From NCBI RefSeq assembly GCF_020034665.1, contig NZ_JAIQDI010000001.1, positions 1,674,001 through 1,738,000 of the forward strand: a stretch of 64,000 bases of DNA. Direction: 5' to 3'. This stretch comes from Niabella beijingensis. Lineage in GTDB: Bacteria; Bacteroidota; Bacteroidia; Chitinophagales; Chitinophagaceae. A program made the translations under genes and the position numbers. Every line of letters begins with the position of its first letter. Position 1 is the first letter of the stretch. The notes under the pieces are model-generated. The model saw only the letters and a program-made list of their open reading frames with translations. It was not told the origin of the DNA and made no database searches. Below, one piece after another: positions 23,758 through 32,258 of the stretch.

Positions 23758-26712
23758 TTAAAACTCAAACTCTGCTATCAGGGTCTGGCCGTTTGAACTG
23801 CTGGCCTGGCTGCCCCTTGCATCCTGGAACACAACGATCTTCCGCTCTTCCTTGCCGGAGGCATACCGCAGGAACACTTCTGCCATCAAGGTGGGCGGTC
23901 CTGCAACAGTAACCCGGCGTTCCCCGAAAAAATTGGTTTTGATCTGGTACTTTCCTTTAACCGCTTTTTTCAGCAGGAATTGTTCCGGGCCAAAGCCATC
24001 TGTAAAATCATCGCTGATCCGTCCCCCCAGACTGGTCTCTTTGCTGCCATAATAACATTCTTCGTTTCTTGGATCGGTAACGTGCAGGTCAATGTCCATA
24101 TTGTCCATGTTCCAGTTCAGCACCACGCGTATATCCACCGGTAAGTCATATAACAAGGCTTTATCGATCTTTGAAGTGCTTACGCGTGCGCCATAACGGC
24201 TGGCAATATTATTAAGTTCCATCAGCAGCACTTCTTCAATACCGTTGTCGCGGTTCATGGACTCTTCTGTATAGGTTTGCGTCAATGCCGCATACAGGGT
24301 ATCCAGGGCCTGCTGGTATTTCCCGTTGTCCTGCAAGGCCAGCGCATAGTCGCGGTAGCTCTGCGGATCCATCGGACGCCAGTCCAATACCTTCTTTGTA
24401 ATGATCAGCTCCTTATCATATTCTCCGTATTTTTTCAGCAGGTAGGCTACTGTTTTATACAACTCCGCATCTTCCAGCTCCAGCTCCACCAGGTTGCTTA
24501 CGATGCTTACTGCCAGCACGGCTGCCTTCTTATCGTAGAACCAGTTGGCCATATCAAAATAAAAAGAAGGTGTTGTCTGATAGGTCTCCCGCAGCCGCAG
24601 GTAGACCTTATAGGCCGCATCAATAGTTGCAGCTGCATCCATTTGCTTCAGGTAGGCCGCATCACTTTTAATGTCAATGGTCCGTACCTTTCCTTTCGGA
24701 GCGCTATAGCCGGCTACAACTACTTCTTCCAGTTTGGCATCAGCACTTATCCCCGCCACTCTTCCCTGAAGAAACCCGGATGTATTGGCAGCAGGCACCT
24801 CCTTCAGTTCCTCTCCGGAAACTACCCGGGCGCGCCCATCAGCAGTTGCGGCTGGTGCGACAGTGGTTTCATACATCACCTGGGTATCCGGCACCGGCCG
24901 GGGTGGGGTAAATTTCTTTATTGATCTTTTTACAGGATAACTGGTATTCCACCATTCCTTCAACTCCTTCATACGTTCGCGGGCTGCTTCCCGATAATCG
25001 CCCCAGGCCGCGTCCTGCGCTTCTTTTCTCGATTTTACCAGCGCCTTATACTCCTGTAACAATTCGGCGGGCGGTGTTATTTTATACTTTACATAGTCTT
25101 CCACACTTTCCAGGACAATCAGACTGGTATTGGCAGTAACAATGCCAAACTCTTTTCCCAAACGGGAAATGGCGTCTTTGTTCTGATCGTAAAATGGTTC
25201 GAGTTGTGCCAGTTGCTGTTGCGCCCAAAAAGTTTCAATGGTCCAGTCGCCGGCGGTTTGCCGGGCATCCAGTGTAACAGGGATTTCTTTTTCCACCTTG
25301 TTGCCATAACCGAATTGCAGGGTGATGGTCACCGGCAATTTACGGGCGATACCCGTGATCATCAGGTCTCCGCCGGAAACCACTGCTGTTGCTGGGTTGA
25401 CGCTGGTAACATCATATAAATATTTTACACCTAAAAAGCGGTAAGGCTTATTGAGCACCTGCGTCGCGGCTGCATCGCCTTCTGTCTGGTTGAGATTGAT
25501 CAGCTGTCCTCCGGTACTGTTACTGTAATATTGCAGTTTGCTGTAGTTGGCCACCGGTGTGGCTACTACGGTATACACCGGCCTTGCCGGCAGACGGCTC
25601 CATTCCCCGAAGTTGGAAAGGCCGTCCGTAAAGAACAGTATGTCCCCACCTCCGGCCAGGGATGCAGGAATGGTGCTGTAATCCGTGGCGCCATCGTAAG
25701 TCATTTCATCCACAGCTTTCAACAATGCTCCGATGGCGCCATTGGATACGGTGTAATCACCCACTTTTTTGGTGGTGGTAGCAACGGCATACAGTGTAAC
25801 ATTTATATTGCTTTTGGTTGCAAACAATTTTTCTAAAAACGCTTTTTCTTTCTGATGATCGCGTTTTAATCCACTCAGCGAATTATCCCATAAAATGGTA
25901 ACCTGCTGCAGCGGTCTGGCTACAGGCGCCGGAGGTGTTATATGTACATTGGTTAAAAAATACCAGGAACCGGCATCCTTTTTTTTCACAAGGGTTTTGG
26001 GCGCATCTGCCTGTTGGGGGAATGCTATTTTTAAAGATTGGGTGGGGGTGAAGTTTGATTTATTGACGGAAGCCTTCCACACATTTCCTTTTTTCTCAAA
26101 AACAAAACTGCCATCGGGCTTTTCAGCAAGCTGTGGTACATCAACCGTTTCATATACGCTGGCCGACAGGGAAAAGGAGCCGATCTCTTTATTTGCCAGC
26201 GGAAGATGATAAACCAGCTGACCATTGCTGTTGCGCAGCTCCTGATTGTAAGTGATCTCAATGGTCCGTGCTCCATTCGGGTTGAGCGGATATATACGGG
26301 TCCTGAAATTATTGCCTTCAGTTTTTTCCAGGATTCCGGGATCCACCTGCCGTCGTTCGATGCTTTCAAAAACTGCTGTAGCCTTCTCTTTCTCCACGGG
26401 TACGGCCTTCCGCAGTACACCGTTGATGTCCAGTGCAAAGCCGCTTACACTTACCCCTTCAGGGAGGGGAAAGGTCAGCCGGCCTTCTTTCAACCGGGCG
26501 GAACGGTTGTAAAAACTCATACGCATCGTTGTAGTGGCAATGTTTCCAACGATCTTTATATCGGCTGAAAGCTGCTGCAGTATTACTGTTTGATCGGGGT
26601 GGTATTTCCCGTTCTCCTGGATCTCCATTACCGGGATCTGTGCCCGGGTAAGAACGGCTACAAATAATGCAAGGGGTGTTAATACAAGCTGGCGGATCCG
26701 TTTACTGTTCAT
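23758..26712 (-). CDS. VIT/VWA-domain secreted protein with DUF2135 C-terminus
   Basis: A 984-residue protein from the ATG at 26712 (MNSKRIRQLVLTPLALFVAVLTRAQ, signal peptide); a longer start at 26799 lacks a signal and was rejected. Domains in order: a VIT domain (about 30-170), a VWA-like domain with metal-site pattern DNSLS and FFTDGLSNFG (about 280-430), a linker, a stretch reading FLQGRVAGISA and LEEVVVAGYS, which is like the plug-associated motifs of SusC/TonB receptors, TPR-like helices, and a DUF2135 (YfaP-like) beta-sandwich (RVVLNWNMDNMDIDLHVTDP). The likely role is cell-surface adhesion or envelope stress handling. The gene is monocistronic, with hairpin terminators on both sides. 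Confidence 0.85.
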   Translation of the reverse strand: MNSKRIRQLVLTPLALFVAVLTRAQIPVMEIQENGKYHPDQTVILQQLSADIKIVGNIATTTMRMSFYNRSARLKEGRLTFPLPEGVSVSGFALDINGVLRKAVPVEKEKATAVFESIERRQVDPGILEKTEGNNFRTRIYPLNPNGARTIEITYNQELRNSNGQLVYHLPLANKEIGSFSLSASVYETVDVPQLAEKPDGSFVFEKKGNVWKASVNKSNFTPTQSLKIAFPQQADAPKTLVKKKDAGSWYFLTNVHITPPAPVARPLQQVTILWDNSLSGLKRDHQKEKAFLEKLFATKSNINVTLYAVATTTKKVGDYTVSNGAIGALLKAVDEMTYDGATDYSTIPASLAGGGDILFFTDGLSNFGEWSRLPARPVYTVVATPVANYSKLQYYSNSTGGQLINLNQTEGDAAATQVLNKPYRFLGVKYLYDVTSVNPATAVVSGGDLMITGIARKLPVTITLQFGYGNKVEKEIPVTLDARQTAGDWTIETFWAQQQLAQLEPFYDQNKDAISRLGKEFGIVTANTSLIVLESVEDYVKYKITPPAELLQEYKALVKSRKEAQDAAWGDYREAARERMKELKEWWNTSYPVKRSIKKFTPPRPVPDTQVMYETTVAPAATADGRARVVSGEELKEVPAANTSGFLQGRVAGISADAKLEEVVVAGYSAPKGKVRTIDIKSDAAYLKQMDAAATIDAAYKVYLRLRETYQTTPSFYFDMANWFYDKKAAVLAVSIVSNLVELELEDAELYKTVAYLLKKYGEYDKELIITKKVLDWRPMDPQSYRDYALALQDNGKYQQALDTLYAALTQTYTEESMNRDNGIEEVLLMELNNIASRYGARVSTSKIDKALLYDLPVDIRVVLNWNMDNMDIDLHVTDPRNEECYYGSKETSLGGRISDDFTDGFGPEQFLLKKAVKGKYQIKTNFFGERRVTVAGPPTLMAEVFLRYASGKEERKIVVFQDARGSQASSSNGQTLIAEFEF

Positions 26713-26812
26713 CTTATTGGCTCTTTTGGGTATAAGATGCAGAAACAGGGATATTACATAATGACCCGTAATTTTATTTTTCCGGTGCAGGCAGAACAAT
26801 TGTCCGTATAAA

Positions 26813-26845
26813 AAAATAAGATCAAAAAAAATTTGATCTTATTTT
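26813..26845 (-). terminator. Intrinsic terminator of nrdBA
   Basis: A 14-bp perfect inverted repeat (AAAATAAGATCAAA, five-base loop, TTTGATCTTATTTT) 27 bp behind the nrdA stop codon, with A/T flanks on both sides. It could also stop read-through from the opposite strand. Confidence 0.75.
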
Positions 26846-26871
26846 AAAAATTCTGCAGGTGAAGCGATCTG

Positions 26872-28518
26872 TTACGATTCGCAGCTGCTGCACACGGTAA
26901 GGGTGTTCACCAGCTCCTTGGAAACACTTTGGCTGCGCTGATAGTACAGGGTCTTTACACCCAGTTTCCAGGCTTCGATCAGCAATTTATTTACTTCTTT
27001 TACAGGCAGACCCGGAGGAATGTTCAGGTTCAGACTCTGTCCCTGGTCTACAAATTTCTGCCGGATGGAAGCCTGCTGAATGATCTCCAGCTGACTGATC
27101 TCGCGGAAGGTCTTGAACACATCTTTTTCATGTGTGGTCAGTCCTTCCAGATGCTGTACACTGCCATGGTTCAGCATAATACTGCGCCATACATCTTCCG
27201 TGTCCATCCCTTTTTCTTCCAGTAATGCCTTGAGGTATTTATTCTTGCGGATGAAATTTCCTTTTGACAACCCAGCTTTGTAATAATTACTTACAAAAGG
27301 CTCGATACCGGGAGATGACTGCCCCAGGATGGCCGACGAAGAAGTGGTAGGCGCAATGGCCATTACAGTGGTATTGCGGCGACCGTATCCTTTCAGCAAT
27401 TCCGGTTCGCCGTAAATACGGGCCAGCTCCATGGTTGCCTTTTCTGTTTTTTCGTGCAGTTCAGTAAAAATAGAATGGGTCAGTTGTTTGGCCTTCATAC
27501 TTTCGAACGCGATCATATTGCGTTGCAGGTAAGAATGCCAGCCCAGCACCCCCAGTCCCAGCGCCCGGTGCCGCTTGGCAAAGCGGTTGGCATTGGCCAG
27601 GTAGTGGTTGCCTTCTGTTTTTGCGATAAATTCCTGCAACACCGCATCCAGGAAAAATACGGCCAGCTTGATGGCATCAGTATCTTTCCACTCATCATAC
27701 AGTTCCAGGTTGAGCGAGGAAAGACAGCAGATAAACGATTCATCTTCCGTGGAAGGCAGCATGATCTCCGAGCACAGGTTGCTGCCGTTAACTGTAAGAT
27801 TAAGATCCTTGTAGACCTGGGGTTTGTTCTTGTTCACATTATCCGTATAGAAGATATACGGCAGTCCTTTCTGCTGGCGGCTTTCCAGTACCCGTGCCCA
27901 TATTTCCCTTTTTGCAATATCACCGTCGATCATTTCCTGCATCCAGTAATCCGGTACGCAAACGGCATAGAACAGGTTCTGAATGGGGTGACCGATATCT
28001 TTAATATTCAAAAATTCTGAAATATCCGGATGGTCAATGTCCAGGTAAGCAGCAAAAGCCCCGCGGCGCACGCCCCCCTGTGAGATGGTGTCCATTGCCG
28101 TATCAAACAACCGCATAAAACTCACCGCACCACTGCTTTTTCCGTTATCCGTAACCGCGCTGCCCCGTCCGCGCAGGGATCCGAAATAGGCAGAAGTTCC
28201 TCCGCCGATCTTGGTCTGCATGATCACCTCGCCCAGTTTATGGGTAATGCCCTCTATATTATCCGGCATGTGCACGTTAAAACAGGAAATAGGCAATCCC
28301 CGCTCCGTACCCATATTGGCCCAGATGGGGGAACTGAAACTCATCCAGCCGTTCTCCACCATTTCCTTAAACGCCTCCTTTAATTCCGGTTTATACAACC
28401 GCTGGGCAGCCGCCGTACATACACGATCAATCGCGGTTTCCACAGTTTCTCCATATAATAGATAGCCCCTGTTTAAGATTTGCTCACTTTCTTCGTTTTT
28501 CCACCAAAGCCTTTCCAT
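26872..28518 (-). CDS. nrdA: Class I ribonucleotide reductase, large (alpha) subunit, short form
   Basis: A 548-residue protein with every catalytic element of class I alpha: Cys in GLPISCFNV, the Asn-x-Cys-x-Glu active-site loop (SNLCSEIMLPS), the second active-site Cys (FICCLSSLNL), the radical-relay Tyr pair (TLYYQRSQS) and a C-terminal redox pair (CSSCES). It reduces NDPs to dNDPs with the beta subunit. It is about 200 residues shorter than E. coli NrdA and lacks the N-terminal ATP-cone, so dATP inhibition through that domain should be absent. It follows nrdB on the same strand with a 64-bp gap and ends before a strong terminator. Confidence 0.95.
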   Translation of the reverse strand: MERLWWKNEESEQILNRGYLLYGETVETAIDRVCTAAAQRLYKPELKEAFKEMVENGWMSFSSPIWANMGTERGLPISCFNVHMPDNIEGITHKLGEVIMQTKIGGGTSAYFGSLRGRGSAVTDNGKSSGAVSFMRLFDTAMDTISQGGVRRGAFAAYLDIDHPDISEFLNIKDIGHPIQNLFYAVCVPDYWMQEMIDGDIAKREIWARVLESRQQKGLPYIFYTDNVNKNKPQVYKDLNLTVNGSNLCSEIMLPSTEDESFICCLSSLNLELYDEWKDTDAIKLAVFFLDAVLQEFIAKTEGNHYLANANRFAKRHRALGLGVLGWHSYLQRNMIAFESMKAKQLTHSIFTELHEKTEKATMELARIYGEPELLKGYGRRNTTVMAIAPTTSSSAILGQSSPGIEPFVSNYYKAGLSKGNFIRKNKYLKALLEEKGMDTEDVWRSIMLNHGSVQHLEGLTTHEKDVFKTFREISQLEIIQQASIRQKFVDQGQSLNLNIPPGLPVKEVNKLLIEAWKLGVKTLYYQRSQSVSKELVNTLTVCSSCES

Positions 28519-28582
28519 ATAATAATTTATTGTTTGAGGTTGTTTATTTTAGGTTGTCTTCAATTATTGCTATTACCTACTG

Positions 28583-29557
28583 TTAAAAAAGATCGTTGTA
28601 GGTAATGCTCTTGTCGTGCTTGGTGTATTCCACCGGCCGTTTTGCAAAGAAATCATCCAGGCTGTTGGCAAAGACCTCTTCTTCAAACCACTGCATCGGG
28701 CGGTACTCTTCCAGTGTTACGTTAAATTGCTTGGGAAAGCCCAGTTTTTCAAAACTCTCGTCCACCCGGAACTTCATAAAATTGAGCAGGTTCGTTTTAT
28801 TGATCGTATCGATCTCTCCTTCGGAAAAAATCCAGTCGATAATGCGTCCTTCTACTTCTATAGAATCCCTTACCAGGGCCATGATACGGTATTCCATAGC
28901 CTCATCGATCAACTCCGGGTATTCCTCCCTGATTTTATTGATCAGGTACACACCGGCATTGGCATGGATCTGCTCGTCCACCGAGGTCCAGGCAATAATA
29001 TTGCTTACATTCTTCATCAATCCGCGGAAACGCGTAAAGGAAAGAATAATAGCAAACTGGCTGAACAGGGAAACGTTCTCGATCAATATGGAGAACAGGA
29101 TCAGTGATAGCGTATATTCCTTGGGATCTGAAGATTTTGCGTCCCTCAATGCTTCAGAAAGGTATTTGATGCGTTCTGCTATCACGGGTTCTTCTACCAG
29201 TTTGGAAAACTCATCATTGTAACCCAATACTTCCAGCAATCTTGAATAGGCTTCAGAGTGGCGGAACTCGCATTCGGCAAAAGTACTGCCCAGCCCATTC
29301 AGTTCCGGCTTGGGCATGTGGTTGTACAGGTTGCCCCAGAACGATTTTACTGCCACCTCGATCTGGGCGATCGCCAGCAGGCTGTTCTTTATGGCGTTCC
29401 GCTGCGCTGTATTCAGGTGACTGTGAAAGTCCTGCACGTCAGCAGTAAAATCCACTTCCGAATGTACCCAAAATGATTTGTTGATCGCTTCTGTGAACTT
29501 CAGTACCTCCGGGTACTCAAAGGGTTTGTAGTTTACACGTTTATCGAATAAGGCCAT
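28583..29557 (-). CDS. nrdB: Class I ribonucleotide reductase, small (beta) subunit
   Basis: A 324-residue ferritin-fold protein with the dimetal ligands in order: an acidic residue in VDFTADVQDF, Glu and His in ECEFRHSEAY, Glu in ENVSLFSQF and Glu/His in SVDEQIHANAG. The Tyr four residues after the first ligand His (HSEAY) is at the radical-Tyr position, so the protein fits a tyrosyl-radical class Ia-like enzyme. It is transcribed before nrdA, the reverse of the E. coli order. It has a 5' leader of about 190 nt with strong secondary structure. Confidence 0.95.
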   Translation of the reverse strand: MALFDKRVNYKPFEYPEVLKFTEAINKSFWVHSEVDFTADVQDFHSHLNTAQRNAIKNSLLAIAQIEVAVKSFWGNLYNHMPKPELNGLGSTFAECEFRHSEAYSRLLEVLGYNDEFSKLVEEPVIAERIKYLSEALRDAKSSDPKEYTLSLILFSILIENVSLFSQFAIILSFTRFRGLMKNVSNIIAWTSVDEQIHANAGVYLINKIREEYPELIDEAMEYRIMALVRDSIEVEGRIIDWIFSEGEIDTINKTNLLNFMKFRVDESFEKLGFPKQFNVTLEEYRPMQWFEEEVFANSLDDFFAKRPVEYTKHDKSITYNDLF

Positions 29558-29750
29558 ATATAAAATATTGTTTTTCTTTAAAAATCGGTCCGTTCAGTGC
29601 AGAGTACAGAGACGACGCTATCCCTTGGAAATAAGATTATTTCCTACCGGAATAGGCACGCTGCTTTCCGCACGAAAGCATCGCATAATGATACAGGGGA
29701 GGCTTTTACTGGTAATACCTGCCTGGGATGATTTACCAAAAAAGCCGACT
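29558..29750 (-). ncRNA. Candidate structured leader RNA of nrdBA
   Basis: Reading the minus strand downstream of a near-consensus -7 box (TTAATTTG, 29752-29759), the predicted transcript starts with a nested stem: GGCTTTT/AAAAGCC (29738-29746 with 29701-29707) enclosing GGTAA/TTACC (29732-29736 with 29711-29715). Next come the hairpin GCTTTC/GAAAGC (29653-29669) and the element CTATTCC/GGGATAG enclosing GGAAATAA/TTATTTCC (29627-29644). Position before a ribonucleotide reductase operon suggests cis-regulation, perhaps by a nucleotide or cofactor. I cannot match it to a known riboswitch class. Stems are read from the sequence; function is inference. Confidence 0.4.
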
Positions 29751-29815
29751 ACAAATTAATTATATAAAATTGAGATGGGGTAAACTTGTTATACACAGGT
29801 TGTGGAAATATTTTG

Positions 29816-30130
29816 TCACCTGCTTTGAAGTTTCCCGATACGACTGTCCAGCAAATTTCTTATCTTATCCACTGCGCCGTTAAAGGCATGATCAACCGTG
29901 TCTGCAAAATGCGTCACCGCTTCGGCATGCATATTACGGGGACGTACTTCTATGGTACAGCGTTTATCATGGGTACCGCTTTTACCGCTGTTCTCGTCTC
30001 CAAAAAACACTTCAGCAGTCGTTATATATTCGCTAAACCGATGTAATTTTTTCGTTAATTCTTCGTTCACTTTTACAACAAAAGCTTCTGATGCCGTAAA
30101 GTTGTTATCTGTGTTCAAACGTATTTCCAT
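29816..30130 (-). CDS. hpf: HPF/RaiA-type ribosome hibernation factor (short form)
   Basis: A 104-residue protein from the ATG at 30130 (MEIRLNTDNNFTASEAF). The longer frame to 30265 adds 45 residues not typical for the family. The S30EA/HPF fold is suggested by the strand-helix pattern and by CTIEVRPRNMHAEAVTHFADTVDHAFNGAVDKIRNLLDSRIGK. Such proteins bind the 30S decoding region in stationary phase and block translation or promote 100S formation. It stands alone between the nrdBA leader and fabF; the 160-bp gap upstream holds no other gene that I can see. Confidence 0.85.
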   Translation of the reverse strand: MEIRLNTDNNFTASEAFVVKVNEELTKKLHRFSEYITTAEVFFGDENSGKSGTHDKRCTIEVRPRNMHAEAVTHFADTVDHAFNGAVDKIRNLLDSRIGKLQSR

Positions 30131-30291
30131 AGCGTGATGATTTGATCTATAAGTACTACAATTCCGGACGTAAAAAGTTGATGACAGCGCATTGAGAAAT
30201 GAGATTTGAGACCGCAGATTCAGGGACAGAATCCGGTACCCGATTCCCGGTTCTCCAATCTCCATTCTTGCCTCCCAATTCTCAGCCCTTA

Positions 30292-31536
30292 TTAAGCTTC
30301 ATATTTCTTAAAAACAGAAGTAGCGATATGCCCCCCAAACCCGAAGGTATTGCTCATAGCATAACGGACCTGTTTTTGCTGCGCTTCATGCAGGGTAAGG
30401 TTGAACGCATCTTTATATGCCGGCTCTATTGTTTTGGAGTTGATGGTAGGCGGTACGATATTCAGCTCCACCGCTTTGATACAGGCAATGGCCTCTACCG
30501 CCCCTGCCGCTCCGAGCAGGTGCCCCGTCATTGATTTTGTAGCACTGATATTGAGCGCTGTACCCGTGCCAAATACCCGCTCCGCAGCTTTCAGCTCGCT
30601 CAGATCGCCCTGTTGGGTAGAGGTCGCATGCGTATTTAGGTAATCGATCGCTTCCGGCCCGATGCCGGCGTCTTCAAGGGCGGCCAGCATTCCCAGGCGG
30701 GCACCATCACCATCCGGATGGGTTCCGGTAAGATGATAGGCATCCCCTGCCATACCCCCACCTACGATCTCTGCAATGATCGGCGCACCCCGCCGTTTGG
30801 CACATTCCAACTCTTCGAGAATGATCGCGCCAGCACCTTCTCCCATTACAAACCCATCACGTGTTACATCAAACGGCCGGGAGGCGGTAGCGGCCTCCTC
30901 ATTGTTGGTGGAAAGTGCCTTGGCGGCATTAAAGCCGCCCACTCCTGTTTCATTGATGGCTGCTTCTGACCCGCCGGTGATGATCATATCGGCTTTTCCC
31001 CATTTGATATAATTAAATGCGTCGATGATCGCCGTATTTGACGTAGCACAGGCGGAAACTGTAGTAAAATTGATCCCCCTCAGCCCGTATTTGATCGAGA
31101 TGATGCCCGAAGCAATGTCCACGATCATCTTGGGGATAAAGAACGGATTGAACCGCGGCGTACCATCGCCCTGTGCAAATTCCATTACCTGTTGCTGAAA
31201 GGTCTGGATACCGCCGTTGCCGGATCCCCAGATCACACCGATGCGGTCGCGGTTCAGTTCTTCAAAGGTGATACCGGCATTTTGCACGGCTTCGGCCACA
31301 CTGATCAATGCATACTGGGTGTACAGGTCGTATCGCCGAGCCTCGGCTTTTTCGATATATTGAAGCGGGTCAAAATTTTTCAGCTCGCAGGCAAACCGGG
31401 TCTTGAACTTTGAAACATCAAACCTGGTAATAGGTGCTGCCCCGCTAACCCCTTTTACCAGTGATTGCCAAAAGTCATTTACGTTGTTGCCGATGGGGGT
31501 CAAGGCACCCAATCCGGTTACTACTACACGTTTCAT
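30292..31536 (-). CDS. fabF: Beta-ketoacyl-ACP synthase II
   Basis: A 414-residue thiolase-fold condensing enzyme with Cys in TTVSACATSNTAI, His in LNTHATSTQQGD and His in TKSMTGHLLGAAGAVEAI, the Cys-His-His triad of KAS I/II. It elongates acyl-ACP chains with malonyl-ACP. The start codon overlaps the stop of the tetR gene by 4 bp, so it is expressed from the tetR promoter and under its operator. Because dar and aryl-polyene genes occur in the same window, it might serve pigment or adaptive lipid synthesis in place of bulk fatty-acid synthesis; the TetR coupling favours a regulated, specialised role. Confidence 0.9.
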   Translation of the reverse strand: MKRVVVTGLGALTPIGNNVNDFWQSLVKGVSGAAPITRFDVSKFKTRFACELKNFDPLQYIEKAEARRYDLYTQYALISVAEAVQNAGITFEELNRDRIGVIWGSGNGGIQTFQQQVMEFAQGDGTPRFNPFFIPKMIVDIASGIISIKYGLRGINFTTVSACATSNTAIIDAFNYIKWGKADMIITGGSEAAINETGVGGFNAAKALSTNNEEAATASRPFDVTRDGFVMGEGAGAIILEELECAKRRGAPIIAEIVGGGMAGDAYHLTGTHPDGDGARLGMLAALEDAGIGPEAIDYLNTHATSTQQGDLSELKAAERVFGTGTALNISATKSMTGHLLGAAGAVEAIACIKAVELNIVPPTINSKTIEPAYKDAFNLTLHEAQQKQVRYAMSNTFGFGGHIATSVFKKYEA

Positions 31537-32090
31537 TTTTTTATTGTTAAATCGTTTACTAATGTCTGTTTTATTGCTCTGAAATCCTGCGTTCCCGTAA
31601 TCCGGGTCAGTTGCAAAGCAGCTATCATGTTGGTAGTGATCAGCAGTGCTTTTGTCCGCACGGGAACCTCGAAAAAAAATACGCCATCCTCCTTTCCTTC
31701 CTCCAGTATTCCTATCAGCCAGTGCAGTATCTGCTGTACCAGCCGGTCAAGCGCTTGCTGCATTTCCGGTTCTACTGTATAAAAATCAGTGGCCAGGGAA
31801 CCCACCAGGCAGATCTTATCTTCCTCCCGGGCAGCAATATACACATTAAAAAAAGCTTCCAGCTTTTCCATCACCGGTCGGTCTTTCAGTTTTTCCCGGA
31901 GCCGGTCCAACCGTTCCCCGTACTCCGCAATGATCGCCAGGCCCAATACGGTTTTTGTAGGAAAATGATAATGAATGGAGGCATTCCTGATGTTCAATGA
32001 TCTCGAAATATCGGTAAAGCTAAAAGCATTGTAACCCCGCGCCCTTAAAAGGGCATCGCCAATGCGTAATATTTCAGACCGGGTACTCAT
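31533..32090 (-). CDS. TetR-family transcriptional regulator
   Basis: A 185-residue protein with an N-terminal HTH (EILRIGDALLRARGYNAFSFTDISRSLNIRNASIHYHFPTKTVLGLAI) and a helical ligand-binding domain with the conserved FFEVPVRTKALLIT region. It is the first gene of a two-gene operon with fabF. Its own promoter contains a perfect 7-bp palindrome between the -33 and -7 elements, so negative autoregulation is very likely. The ligand might be an acyl-CoA or fatty acid by analogy with fatty-acid TetR regulators, but no evidence in the sequence fixes this. Confidence 0.9.
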   Translation of the reverse strand: MSTRSEILRIGDALLRARGYNAFSFTDISRSLNIRNASIHYHFPTKTVLGLAIIAEYGERLDRLREKLKDRPVMEKLEAFFNVYIAAREEDKICLVGSLATDFYTVEPEMQQALDRLVQQILHWLIGILEEGKEDGVFFFEVPVRTKALLITTNMIAALQLTRITGTQDFRAIKQTLVNDLTIKK

Positions 32091-32098
32091 TCAGCAGT

Positions 32099-32129
32099 CA
32101 AAGATATCTACCTATTAGTAGGTAGACAA
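32099..32129 (-). promoter_or_regulatory. tetR-fabF promoter with embedded operator
   Basis: On the minus strand: TTG (-33, 32129-32127), 20-bp spacer, TATCTTTG (-7, 32106-32099). The spacer is filled by a perfect inverted repeat CTACCTA-TTAG-TAGGTAG (32108-32125), a typical TetR operator. Binding here would block RNA polymerase. Confidence 0.75.
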
Positions 32130-32258
32130 ATTTTTTGTCGTGCACAAACTACAACAGCTCTCCCTCCCGGCTTCTTTAAGGTCCCGGAAAAGATCATCCA
32201 GATAAAAGTTAGAGTATCGGGAAGGCAGTACCTGCGAGAGTAACGTTCTCCCGCAGTA

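Noticed and set aside
29816..30265. 149-residue version of the hibernation factor
   Set aside because: The extra 45 residues are low-complexity and unlike the family; the ATG at 30130 gives the normal length.
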